Shown here: in pieces, positions 8,577-16,271 of the stretch | Layout of the letters: each line of letters begins with the position of its first letter | Position numbering within the stretch: the stretch's first letter is position 1 | Source of the DNA: Candidatus Omnitrophota bacterium | GTDB taxonomy: Bacteria > Omnitrophota > Gorgyraeia > Gygaellales > Profunditerraquicolaceae | NCBI GenBank assembly: GCA_028715415.1 | Contig: JAQURX010000013.1 | Coordinates: 1 to 50,672 of the forward strand | Reading direction: 5' to 3' | DNA: 50,672 bases | Translations under genes and position numbers: made by a program | The notes under the pieces: model-generated | Database searches by the model: none | Seen by the model: only the letters and a program-made list of their open reading frames with translations | What the model was told of the DNA's origin: nothing

Positions 8577-9431
8577 TTATTTTATTATCTCTGTTCCGAT
8601 ACCTTTATCAGTAAATATTTCAAGAAGCAAAGCATGCGGGATACGCGCGTCAATAACGTGAGTCTTCTTTACCCCGCCCTCTAAAGCCTGAACACAAGCA
8701 TTTACCTTCGGAATCATCCCCTGCTGAATAATATTCTCATCAATTAAACCCTTGGCTTCCTCGGTTGTCAAGGTAGATATAAAAGAATTCTGATCCTCGG
8801 CATTGCGCATAATCCCTTTGACATTAGTCAACAAAACAAACTTTTCTGCTTTTAAAGCACAGGCAATATTTGAAGCAGCTTCATCAGCATTAACATTATA
8901 TGTTTTTTTGTCAGCTCCGACACCCATCGGCAACACTACAACAATTTTATCATTCTTTAAATTAGCTAATATTGGCTCTGTGTTTATCCCTGTAATATGC
9001 CCAACCAAGCCTAAATCTACTTTTGCCTTCTTCTTCTGCGCTTGTATAACAGCTTCACTTTTCCCGTTTAAACCAATTGCCTTTGCGCCCAACTCACATA
9101 TTTCATTTACTATTATTTCATTTAATTTTTCAAGCTCTTCCTCAACTACTGCCAGCGTATCAGCATCAGTAACACGCATACCATCTACAAACTCTGCTTT
9201 CTTTCCCGTAGAGCGCATCCTGTCGCTAATATTTGGACCGCCTCCATGCACTAATACCGGCTTTAACCCCATGAAATTGAGGAATACAATATCCTCTAAA
9301 ACGCCCTTCCTGATTTTTTCTTCACCGAGAATACTTCCGCCGTATTTTATAACCACTATCTTCTTATGAAATTGTTTTATATAAGGCAGAGCCTCAACTA
9401 AAACCTGCGCCTTCCTGATTGCTTCTTCCAT
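8577..9431 (-). CDS. argB: Acetylglutamate kinase
   Basis: Phosphorylates N-acetylglutamate, usually the arginine-regulated step. The 284-residue amino-acid kinase fold shows VVIKYGGSIL (ATP phosphate binding), PVLVHGGGPNIS and NVNADEAASNIA. The N-terminal helix EEAIRKAQVLVEALPYI resembles the helix found in arginine-sensitive hexameric enzymes, so feedback control is plausible. That control is inference from family knowledge. Confidence 0.96.
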   Translation of the reverse strand: MEEAIRKAQVLVEALPYIKQFHKKIVVIKYGGSILGEEKIRKGVLEDIVFLNFMGLKPVLVHGGGPNISDRMRSTGKKAEFVDGMRVTDADTLAVVEEELEKLNEIIVNEICELGAKAIGLNGKSEAVIQAQKKKAKVDLGLVGHITGINTEPILANLKNDKIVVVLPMGVGADKKTYNVNADEAASNIACALKAEKFVLLTNVKGIMRNAEDQNSFISTLTTEEAKGLIDENIIQQGMIPKVNACVQALEGGVKKTHVIDARIPHALLLEIFTDKGIGTEIIK

Positions 9432-9442
9432 TTTATCCTTTC

Positions 9443-10582
9443 TTAATTATATTCAGCATTAATCTTAACGTATTCATAACTTAAATCTGAAGTATAAACT
9501 GTAGCGCTATTTTTTCCTTTATTTAAAATTACATCTATCCTTATTTCTTTCTTCTTTAAAGGGCTGTATTTAATTTCTAATTTATCTTCAACCACACCCG
9601 CTCCGCTTGCACCCACGGCAGCAACAATCCTGCCCAATATATTCGGGCTTGAAGCAAACATCGCGGTTTTAAAAAGCGGAGAGTTGGCGATATTTATTGC
9701 AACAGACCTTGCCTCGGAAACCGACTGTGCTTTATTTACATTTATTTGGATAAACTTGGTAGCTCCTTCGCCGTCTTTGACAACCATTTTTGCTAATTCA
9801 AGGCAAACTGTACTTAATGCCTTTGTAAATAATTTCAAATTTTCTCCGCCATTAATCTCTGCGTTACCTGCTTCTCCGTTCGCCAATACCATAACGGAAT
9901 CATTGGTACTCATACAACCATCAACGGTTATACAATTAAATGAATTATCAACTGCGAGTTTTAATGCAGCATTCAAAGCACCCTGCTTGATATTCGCATC
10001 TGTAAAAATAAAACAAAGCATGGTTGCCATATTAGGCGAAATCATACCGGCACCTTTAGCAATACCGCAAATTGTAATTGATTTATTCCCAATATTTAAT
10101 TTAACGGTAATCTCTTTGCTAAACTTATCGGTCGTCATTATTGCTTTTTTTGCTTTATCTATCCCGGATTGCGATAACCCTTTAATCAAAATAGGCACAC
10201 CGGATTTTATTTCTTTAATAGCTAATTTCTTGCCGATAATCCCGGTTGAAGCAACCAAGACGCTTTTAGGCTCAATCCCAAGATCATCTGCCGCAAAACA
10301 GCTCATATCATAAGCGTCTTTTAACCCTTGTTTTCCTGTAAAACAATTGGCGTTTCCGCTATTTGCGATAATCGCCTGAAAGGTTTTTGCTTGCTTAAGA
10401 TATTTTTTGCAGACAACAACCGGAGCAGCAAGAATTGAGTTAGCAGTAAACAGGCAGCTTGCTTTCGCAGGTTTTAAGGAATAAAACAAAGCTAAATCCA
10501 ATTTTCCATTCTTACGGATACCCGAATGAATTCCATTGGCCTTAAACCCAAGAGGAAGAATTGCTTTTTTATAAATAGCCAT
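9443..10582 (-). CDS. argJ: Bifunctional glutamate N-acetyltransferase / ornithine acetyltransferase
   Basis: Recycles the acetyl group from N-acetylornithine to glutamate and may also acetylate glutamate with acetyl-CoA. The 379-residue precursor contains GAGMISPNMATMLCF; ArgJ self-cleaves between the Ala and Thr of this motif to expose the catalytic threonine. GEGATKF occurs in the beta chain. ArgJ replaces the need for argE, consistent with a cyclic pathway. It begins a few bases after the argC TAG stop. Confidence 0.96.
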   Translation of the reverse strand: MAIYKKAILPLGFKANGIHSGIRKNGKLDLALFYSLKPAKASCLFTANSILAAPVVVCKKYLKQAKTFQAIIANSGNANCFTGKQGLKDAYDMSCFAADDLGIEPKSVLVASTGIIGKKLAIKEIKSGVPILIKGLSQSGIDKAKKAIMTTDKFSKEITVKLNIGNKSITICGIAKGAGMISPNMATMLCFIFTDANIKQGALNAALKLAVDNSFNCITVDGCMSTNDSVMVLANGEAGNAEINGGENLKLFTKALSTVCLELAKMVVKDGEGATKFIQINVNKAQSVSEARSVAINIANSPLFKTAMFASSPNILGRIVAAVGASGAGVVEDKLEIKYSPLKKKEIRIDVILNKGKNSATVYTSDLSYEYVKINAEYN

Positions 10583-10583
10583 T

Positions 10584-11600
10584 CTATAACAACCCTAGGC
10601 TTTCAGGGTATTTATACATAATATTCATATTTTGCACTGCCTGTCCGGAGGCACCCTTAAGTAAATTATCAATAGCAGCGATTATGATTATCATTTCCCC
10701 ACAATCTTTAATTCCGATATCACAGAAATTCGTCCCAGCAACATCCTTGATACTTGGGAAGCTGCCCTCTTCTTTAATCCTTACAAACGGTTCATCCTTA
10801 TAGAATTTATTGTACAAACCAACCAAATCTTTTGATTTTACCCCCCTGAATTTCTTTATATAAATCGTCTCCAGTATACCCCTGTTTATAGGCAATAGAT
10901 GGGGGACAAATGTAACCGAAGCTTTCCCACCGGAAAGTGAAGATAGTATTTGATTAATTTCAGGCGCATGCTGATGCGCATTTACTTTATAAGCTTTAAA
11001 ATCTTCATTAACCTCGGAGAACAAAAACCCTTCTACCAATTTCTTACCCGCTCCTGTTACTCCGGATTTAGCATCAATAATTGCAGATTTTAAATCCGCA
11101 ACACCCAAACTAATCACAGGAGCAAGAGCTAAAATCGCAGCAGTAGGATAACAACCGGGATTCGCAATTAATTTAGCTTGCTTGATTTTATTCCTGTAAA
11201 GTTCAGGCAAACCATAAACCGCAAGCCTTAAATTAGGCTTATCTAAATGCTTTACTTGATAATGCTTCTCATAGACTTTTTCATCAGAGAGCCTATAATC
11301 AGCGCTTAAATCAATAACGCGCTTACCTAATTTTATCAATTTAGGGGCAATCTCCATTGAAGCAGTATGGGGAAGCGTTAAAAAAACAAGCTCACATTTA
11401 TCGTTGATTAATTTTAAATCAGTGACGCCGCAAGGCAGATTAATCCTGCCTTTAAACTTTGGAAAGATTTCTTGAAGCGTTGAGCCTTGAGCTGTTTTAC
11501 GCGAAGCATAAACAAGCTTTACATTGGGATGATTAAGAAGAATATCAATGAGGGTTTCGGCGGTATATCCTGCTGCACCTACTATTCCTACGTTTAACAT
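10584..11600 (-). CDS. argC: N-acetyl-gamma-glutamyl-phosphate reductase
   Basis: NADPH-dependent reductase acting after ArgB. The 338-residue protein begins NVGIVGAAGYTAETL (Rossmann). It has ANPGCYPTAA with the catalytic cysteine at about residue 148, and HQHAPEI for substrate binding. It is the first gene of the operon, with AAAAGGAG before the ATG and a promoter about 60 bases upstream. It ends in TAG, showing that TAG is a working stop codon here. Confidence 0.97.
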   Translation of the reverse strand: MLNVGIVGAAGYTAETLIDILLNHPNVKLVYASRKTAQGSTLQEIFPKFKGRINLPCGVTDLKLINDKCELVFLTLPHTASMEIAPKLIKLGKRVIDLSADYRLSDEKVYEKHYQVKHLDKPNLRLAVYGLPELYRNKIKQAKLIANPGCYPTAAILALAPVISLGVADLKSAIIDAKSGVTGAGKKLVEGFLFSEVNEDFKAYKVNAHQHAPEINQILSSLSGGKASVTFVPHLLPINRGILETIYIKKFRGVKSKDLVGLYNKFYKDEPFVRIKEEGSFPSIKDVAGTNFCDIGIKDCGEMIIIIAAIDNLLKGASGQAVQNMNIMYKYPESLGLL

Positions 11601-11611
11601 TAATACTCCTT

Positions 11612-11649
11612 TTAGTAGTATCCGATTAGTAGTATCCGACGTCCGTCGG
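11612..11649 (-). promoter_or_regulatory. argC leader: 14-bp tandem repeat and 14-bp palindrome
   Basis: Plus-strand coordinates 11612-11625 and 11626-11639 hold the identical 14-mer TTAGTAGTATCCGA twice. Overlapping its end is the dyad CCGACG-TC-CGTCGG (11636-11649). Both lie between the predicted transcription start and the argC ribosome-binding site. They may bind a repressor or structure the leader; function is unknown. Confidence 0.6.
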
Positions 11650-11660
11650 CATGTTCATTT

Positions 11661-11689
11661 ATCTTAAATTAAATTTCAAATATAGTCAA
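11661..11689 (-). promoter_or_regulatory. Promoter of the arg-lys-dap operon
   Basis: On the minus strand TTGACT (11684-11689) and TAAGAT (11661-11666) are separated by 17 bases, a good sigma70-type match. Transcription would start near 11654, leaving a leader of about 55 bases before argC. Confidence 0.75.
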
Positions 11690-11744
11690 GTCTTTTTGTC
11701 GTCGATCCGCTAAATCAAAACATATTTAAATTCTACGAAACAGC

Positions 11745-11905
11745 GAGAGGCTGCCAAGGCTTGTTCTCGCAGCACCGCTCGGATTTCCCCACCGAGGAAA
11801 TCCTCGCTTGGAGTTTGCGCTCGCTCTCACTAGAGTTTATAGCGGGTGAACCTTGGCCGCTCGCACAAACTACATGCTGCGAGAATCAAGCCTCGTCACC
11901 CTCCC
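11745..11905 (-). ncRNA. Candidate structured RNA or palindromic element upstream of the arg operon
   Basis: This gene-free stretch folds strongly on either strand; the minus strand is described. The outer arms GAGGCTTGATTCTCGCAGCA and TGCTGCGAGAACAAGCCT pair with one bulge. Inside, AGTTTGTGC pairs with GCGCAAACT, and GCGAGGATTTCC pairs with GGAAATCCGAGC through one small mismatch. The element begins with GGGTGACGAGG, which also occurs at 47598-47608. The layout could be an RNA gene or a mobile palindromic unit. I recognise no known RNA family, so the type is tentative. Confidence 0.45.
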
Positions 11906-11921
11906 CTAGTACGCCTAAAAT

Positions 11922-11952
11922 AAAAATCCCGCTTTTATCCAGCGGGATTTTT
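11922..11952 (-). terminator. Terminator after rpsI
   Basis: AAAAATCCCGCT and AGCGGGATTTTT flank a seven-base loop, giving a perfect 12-base hairpin with T runs on both strands. It ends the rplM-rpsI transcript and could act in both directions. Confidence 0.9.
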
Positions 11953-12001
11953 ATTTGGAACTTATTAATCTATTATTTAGTTAAATTTATCTTCTAATAG
12001 T

Positions 12002-12397
12002 TTACCTCTTTGTCCACTGGAAGCGTTTACGCGCGCCCTTCTGTCCGTATTTCTTTCTTTCCTTCATACGCGGATCGCGGGTTAGATAGCCAAGCTTACG
12101 CAATGACTCTTTAAGCTCCGGCTGCGCTAAAATTAACGCGCGGGAAATCCCGTGTCTTAATGCTCCTGCCTGTCCGGTTAAACCACCGCCACTTAAATTA
12201 GCAATAATGTCATATTTATCAGCAATATTTGCGGCTGCAAGAGGCTGCCTTAAAATAATCCTATCAGTCTCACGGATAAAATATTTATCACAAGGCCGGC
12301 TATTAACCAAAATCTCGCCTTTACCGGGCATAAGAATAACCCTGGCTATTGATTCCTTGCGCCTTCCTACTGCAACAACTTTTTCTTTCTTTTCCAT
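12002..12397 (-). CDS. rpsI: 30S ribosomal protein S9
   Basis: Small-subunit protein contacting P-site tRNA. The 131-residue protein has GRRKESIARV at the N-terminus and GGGLTGQAGALRHGISRAL in the centre. The C-terminal tail DPRMKERKKYGQKGARKRFQWTKR is slightly variant: the usual last residues are QFSKR, and here the anticodon-contacting tail ends WTKR. It follows rplM in the conserved L13-S9 pair. Confidence 0.98.
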   Translation of the reverse strand: MEKKEKVVAVGRRKESIARVILMPGKGEILVNSRPCDKYFIRETDRIILRQPLAAANIADKYDIIANLSGGGLTGQAGALRHGISRALILAQPELKESLRKLGYLTRDPRMKERKKYGQKGARKRFQWTKR

Positions 12398-12403
12398 ATC
12401 TAA

Positions 12404-12844
12404 TTAAACCTCCAACACAACCGGCTTTTGAGAAATATGAGGATGCTTATCATCAACATAAACTTTTAATTTCTTTATTAAATCACGGCCTAATGGGCCC
12501 CTAGGCAACATTCTACTAACCGCAAGCCTCATTACTGTCGCAGGCTTCCTGCTTAGCATATTCTCCAAAGTTACTTCCCTTAAACCGCCCGGATAACCTG
12601 AATAACGACGGTAAACATTTTGTTTAAGCTTTCGGCCTGTAACCTGGATTTTTGAGGCGTTTATCACAACTACGTTATCTCCGGTATCCAAATGCGGGGT
12701 AAACATAACTTTATGCTTGCCTCTAAGGACAACGGCAACTTTAGCTGCTACACGGCCAAGTATTTTATCCTTGGCGTCAACAATATACCACTGCCTTTTA
12801 ATCTCTGCTTTTTTAGGTTCGTATGTTTTGTTAAGTTTGTTCAT
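12404..12844 (-). CDS. rplM: 50S ribosomal protein L13
   Basis: Early-assembling large-subunit protein. The 146-residue protein starts with the usual K-x-W-Y-I-V-D-A block (RQWYIVDAKDKILGR). It has NVVVINASKIQVTGRK and the MLPRGPLGRDLIKKLKVY signature. It is followed six bases later by rpsI, and the pair has its own promoter and terminator. Confidence 0.98.
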   Translation of the reverse strand: MNKLNKTYEPKKAEIKRQWYIVDAKDKILGRVAAKVAVVLRGKHKVMFTPHLDTGDNVVVINASKIQVTGRKLKQNVYRRYSGYPGGLREVTLENMLSRKPATVMRLAVSRMLPRGPLGRDLIKKLKVYVDDKHPHISQKPVVLEV

Positions 12845-12902
12845 TTTTTCCTCTCCTCATCTTTTTACAGAAAAGTCCTGCTAAAAAGACGATAGACGTT
12901 AA

Positions 12903-12930
12903 ATTATAACATATTTTTATCTTAAGTCAA
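12903..12930 (-). promoter_or_regulatory. Promoter of rplM-rpsI
   Basis: Minus-strand TTGACT (12925-12930) and a perfect TATAAT (12903-12908) with a 16-base spacer. It lies about 60 bases before rplM, just after truA, so the ribosomal pair can be transcribed separately from the long upstream operon. Confidence 0.85.
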
Positions 12931-12939
12931 ATATTATTT

Positions 12940-13698
12940 TTAATATTTTACCTTAACCAAGCATAGCCCACAAGCATGCGCAGTTGGCCCGGCAAGCCTT
13001 CTGTCTTTAGATTTTAGCACGTTTTTAACCGTTCCAACCGGTAATTTATGCTTGCCTACCTCAATAAGCGTCCCAGCTATGTTTCTTACCATGTTATATA
13101 AGAAACCGTTAGCTTCTATATCTATTGTTATCAAGTTACCGCTCTTTTTTAATCGAGCTACCTTAACAACCCTAACCGTATTATGCTTCTTTGCGCCAGA
13201 AGCCTGAAAGCCTTTAAAATCATGCCTGCCTTCAATAACTTTTAGCTCCCTCTCCATCAATTTTACATCCAGAGGGCGCATATAAAAATAGGCAAGATTA
13301 TTTAAAAATGGCGAAGGAAAAGAGCGATTTAAAATACTATATTGGTATACTTTTGATTTTGCGCTAAAACGGCTATGGAAATCAGGCTTTACTTCTTTAA
13401 TCCCGATTATGGCAATATCTTTCGGAAGAAGAGCGTTTATACCTAACTGCAATTTATCAAGCGGAGTTTTTGAACTAGTCAAGAAATTCGCTACTTGAGC
13501 TTTTGCGTGGACACCTGCATCGGTCCTACCGGAAACAATCAGCTTAACTTTTTCCTGCAGGATCTCTCTGAGAACTTTTTCTATCGTTTCCTGAATGCTT
13601 TTCTTGTTCCTTGTTTCTTGTGGCTTGTGCCTATTTTGCACCTGCCAACCACAGTAATTGGTGCCTTCGTATTCAATCTCTACCCTGATATTACGCAT
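12940..13698 (-). CDS. truA: tRNA pseudouridine(38-40) synthase with repeat-encoded insert
   Basis: Isomerises uridines 38-40 in the tRNA anticodon arm. The 252-residue protein shows the catalytic block VSGRTDAGVHAKAQVANF with the nucleophilic Asp near residue 60, plus GFLYNMVRNIAGTLIEVG. Between GWQVQ and IQETIEKVL lies NRHKPQETRNKKS, longer than the usual loop and encoded by a heptamer array. Its start overlaps the asd stop by 19 bases. Confidence 0.95.
   Translation of the reverse strand: MRNIRVEIEYEGTNYCGWQVQNRHKPQETRNKKSIQETIEKVLREILQEKVKLIVSGRTDAGVHAKAQVANFLTSSKTPLDKLQLGINALLPKDIAIIGIKEVKPDFHSRFSAKSKVYQYSILNRSFPSPFLNNLAYFYMRPLDVKLMERELKVIEGRHDFKGFQASGAKKHNTVRVVKVARLKKSGNLITIDIEANGFLYNMVRNIAGTLIEVGKHKLPVGTVKNVLKSKDRRLAGPTAHACGLCLVKVKY
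13603..13633 (-). repeat. Heptamer array inside truA
   Basis: On the minus strand the units are AGGCAC, AAGCCAC, AAGAAAC, AAGGAAC and AAG, in frame near the TruA N-terminus. It is the same seven-base pattern seen in lysA and fabD, more diverged. Confidence 0.65.
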
Positions 13699-14705
13699 TC
13701 AGCAATCTGCACGGCATTAGTAGCAGCTCCCTTACGCAGATTATCAGCTACAACCCAAAGCCATAAGCCATTCTTAACAAAACAGTCTTTTCGGATTCTA
13801 CCCACAAAAGTTTCATCTTTGCCTTCTGAATCTTTTGGCATTGGATAAATATTCTTTTTTACGTCATCCATAAGAATTACTCCAGGAGCCTTAGCAAGTA
13901 ACGCTCTTACTTTATCCGGATCAATCGTTTCTTTAGTTTCAATATAAACTGATTCTGAATGTCCCGTTCTTACAGGGACTCGAACCGTAGTTGCAGAAAT
14001 CTTGATTTTATCGTCATGCATAATCTTATGTGTTTCCTTAACCAATTTCCATTCTTCATTTGTATAGTCACATTCCACAAAACTTCCGATATGCGGAAAT
14101 ACATTATAACCTAATTGTTGCGGCATAGCTCTATTTGCCAAGTCAACATGCACATTTTCAAAGCCGCCGGAAGCAATCTTTGAAACTTCTTCTTTTAATT
14201 GCTCAACTGCAGCCTTACCAGCCCCACTTGAAGCCTGCAGGGTTGTCACAATAATTCTTTTTATACCGACTTTCTTATGGATTGGCGCTAATGCCACAAC
14301 CATCTGTATAGTTGAGCAATTCGGATTTGCAATTATTCCTTTGTGTTTTTTAACATCCTTACCATTTACCTCCGGGACAACTAAAGGCACTTTAGGATCC
14401 ATACGGAAATCCGCACCATTATCTATAACAACTGCCCCTCTTTTAATAGCGTCATTGGCATAAGTTACTGCAGCGCCTTTCTCTCCTTCAGTACCTGCAA
14501 AAAGGGCGATGTCTATGCCATTAAAACCGTCTGGAGAAATTGCCTGAACGGGATATTTAACCCCATCAACTTCTATTTCTCTTGCAGAACGGGCAAAAAC
14601 CCGCAATTCACCAATAGGAAAATTACGCTGTTTTAGAACTCTAAGCATCTCAATCCCAACAACTCCAACACCAACTACAGCTACATTATATTTTGCTTTC
14701 TTCAT
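13680..14705 (-). CDS. asd: Aspartate-semialdehyde dehydrogenase
   Basis: Reduces aspartyl phosphate to the semialdehyde that feeds DapA, threonine and methionine. The 341-residue protein has the Rossmann motif VVGVGVVGIEML and ANPNCSTIQMVVAL with the catalytic Cys near residue 130. Active-site His and Arg are likely in VRVPVRTGHSES. It lies after leuB in the same run and thus links the leucine block to the lysine operon that begins about 2 kb further on. Confidence 0.95.
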   Translation of the reverse strand: MKKAKYNVAVVGVGVVGIEMLRVLKQRNFPIGELRVFARSAREIEVDGVKYPVQAISPDGFNGIDIALFAGTEGEKGAAVTYANDAIKRGAVVIDNGADFRMDPKVPLVVPEVNGKDVKKHKGIIANPNCSTIQMVVALAPIHKKVGIKRIIVTTLQASSGAGKAAVEQLKEEVSKIASGGFENVHVDLANRAMPQQLGYNVFPHIGSFVECDYTNEEWKLVKETHKIMHDDKIKISATTVRVPVRTGHSESVYIETKETIDPDKVRALLAKAPGVILMDDVKKNIYPMPKDSEGKDETFVGRIRKDCFVKNGLWLWVVADNLRKGAATNAVQIAECVISG

Positions 14706-14724
14706 GCAATCTTTCTCCTTACTA

Positions 14725-15774
14725 TTAGAGAGAACCTACCACCAAATCCCCAACTTGGGTTGTCGAATATCCCATTTTTCCTGCAGCTAATGATTTTAAT
14801 TTATTCGCAGCAATATTTATAACTGCCTTTTCAATAGCTTTACCTGCTTCAATTTCACCTAGATTTTCAAGCATCATCCCTGCGGCACAAATTGCAGCTA
14901 AAGGATTAATTACATTCTTACCTGTATATTTAGGAGCACTCCCACCAATAGGTTCAAACATTGATACGCCTTCGGGATTAATGTTGCCACCTGCAGCAAT
15001 ACCCATTCCACCCTGGATCATTGCTCCTAAATCCGTAATAATATCCCCAAACATATTATCAGTCACAATTACATCAAACCATTCGGGATTTTTAACAAAC
15101 CACATCGTGGTTGCATCGACATGTGCATAATCAGTAGTTACATCAGGATATTCTTTAGCAACTTCATTAAAAGTCCGCTGCCATAAATCCCATGCATATG
15201 TTAAGACATTTGTCTTACCGCAAAGGGTTAATTTCTTCTTTTTATTGCGCTTGCGCGTAAATTCAAAAGCATAACGCAGGCAACGTTCAACGCCTTTACG
15301 CGTATTATAGGAAATCTGGATTGCAACTTCGTCCTTTTTTCCTTTCTTCTGAAATTCACCCATTCCTTTATAAAGCCCTTCGGAATTTTCACGGACAACT
15401 ACAAAATCAATATCCTCCGGCTTCTTATCTTTCAAAGGGCAAAAAGCTGAATTATAAAGTTTAACCGGACGTAAATTTATATACTGATCCAAAGCAAATC
15501 TTAACCTTAACAAAACACCTGTCTCAATAATTCCGGGTTTTACATCCGGATCTCCAACTGCCCCTAAGAAAATAGCAGAATGTTTCTTAAGCTCCTCAAT
15601 ATCTTTATCATCAACGAGTTTGCCTGTCTTTAAACACCTTTTACCGCTAAAATCAAATTCCTTGGTTTCGTATTTAAAGTTAAATTTCTTACTTACTGCC
15701 TTTATAACTTTTAACCCCTCATTGACTACTTCAGGGCCAGTGCCATCTCCCGGGATAACTGCAATTTTATACAT
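14725..15774 (-). CDS. leuB: 3-isopropylmalate dehydrogenase (isocitrate/isopropylmalate dehydrogenase family)
   Basis: Beta-decarboxylating dehydrogenase. The 349-residue protein has IAVIPGDGTGPEV at the start, then LLRLRFALDQYINLRPVKLY and NMFGDIITDLGAMIQGGMG, and it ends in the nucleotide loop EPIGGSAPKYTGKNVINP. The substrate loop LLRLRFALDQ is not the most typical LeuB version and also resembles tartrate- or homoisocitrate-type members. Adjacency to leuC and leuD makes leucine synthesis the best reading. No leuA is in the window. Confidence 0.85.
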   Translation of the reverse strand: MYKIAVIPGDGTGPEVVNEGLKVIKAVSKKFNFKYETKEFDFSGKRCLKTGKLVDDKDIEELKKHSAIFLGAVGDPDVKPGIIETGVLLRLRFALDQYINLRPVKLYNSAFCPLKDKKPEDIDFVVVRENSEGLYKGMGEFQKKGKKDEVAIQISYNTRKGVERCLRYAFEFTRKRNKKKKLTLCGKTNVLTYAWDLWQRTFNEVAKEYPDVTTDYAHVDATTMWFVKNPEWFDVIVTDNMFGDIITDLGAMIQGGMGIAAGGNINPEGVSMFEPIGGSAPKYTGKNVINPLAAICAAGMMLENLGEIEAGKAIEKAVINIAANKLKSLAAGKMGYSTTQVGDLVVGSL

Positions 15775-15776
15775 TC

Positions 15777-16268
15777 TTATTTACCTTTCTTGCTTTTAAC
15801 ATAATTCAAAAGCCCGCCCTTCTCTACGATTTCTTGTAAGAATTTCGGGAAGGCCTCTGTTTTATAGCTTTTATTTTTGGTTATATTCCTAATTACTCCA
15901 CTTGATAAATCTATCTCCAAATCATCTCCTTCAGAAATTTCTTCCGGATTTTCTATCTCTAAAAATGGCAAGCCTACATTTATAGCGTTACGGAAAAAAA
16001 TACCCGCGAAACTCTTTGCTAAGACCGCGGAAATTCCACAACCCTTGATAGCTACCGGTGCGTGCTCACGGGATGACCCACAGCCGAAATTCTTTCCGGC
16101 AACCATAATATCCCCTACATTTATTTTCTTTACAAAATCAGGGGCAATTGCCTCCATGCAGTGGCTGCCTAATTCTTTCTCGTTGGTAGTCACTAGATAT
16201 TTAGCGGAAATAATATCGTCCGTATTAACATCATCGCCAAATTTATGAGCCTTACCTTTAATAATCAT
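15777..16268 (-). CDS. leuD: 3-isopropylmalate dehydratase small subunit
   Basis: Swivelling domain of the aconitase-family isomerase that works with LeuC. The 163 residues include KFGDDVNTDDIISAKYL and the substrate-binding GKNFGCGSSREHAP. The compact length fits the bacterial/archaeal type-2 small subunit. It lies between leuC and leuB with almost no spacing, and the ATG is separated from the leuC stop by three bases. Confidence 0.94.
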   Translation of the reverse strand: MIIKGKAHKFGDDVNTDDIISAKYLVTTNEKELGSHCMEAIAPDFVKKINVGDIMVAGKNFGCGSSREHAPVAIKGCGISAVLAKSFAGIFFRNAINVGLPFLEIENPEEISEGDDLEIDLSSGVIRNITKNKSYKTEAFPKFLQEIVEKGGLLNYVKSKKGK

Positions 16269-16271
16269 AAC

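Noticed and set aside
8803-9369. Plus-strand 188-codon open frame opposite argB
   Set aside because: It is the antisense shadow of argB, with low-complexity Ser/Phe/Ile composition typical of reverse-frame translation.
9684-10313. Plus-strand 209-codon open frame opposite argJ
   Set aside because: Antisense shadow of argJ; no independent start signal or recognisable domain.
11761-11997. Plus-strand open frame of 78 codons in the gap before rpsI
   Set aside because: It lies across the structured palindromic element and a terminator, has no ribosome-binding site and no domain-like sequence.
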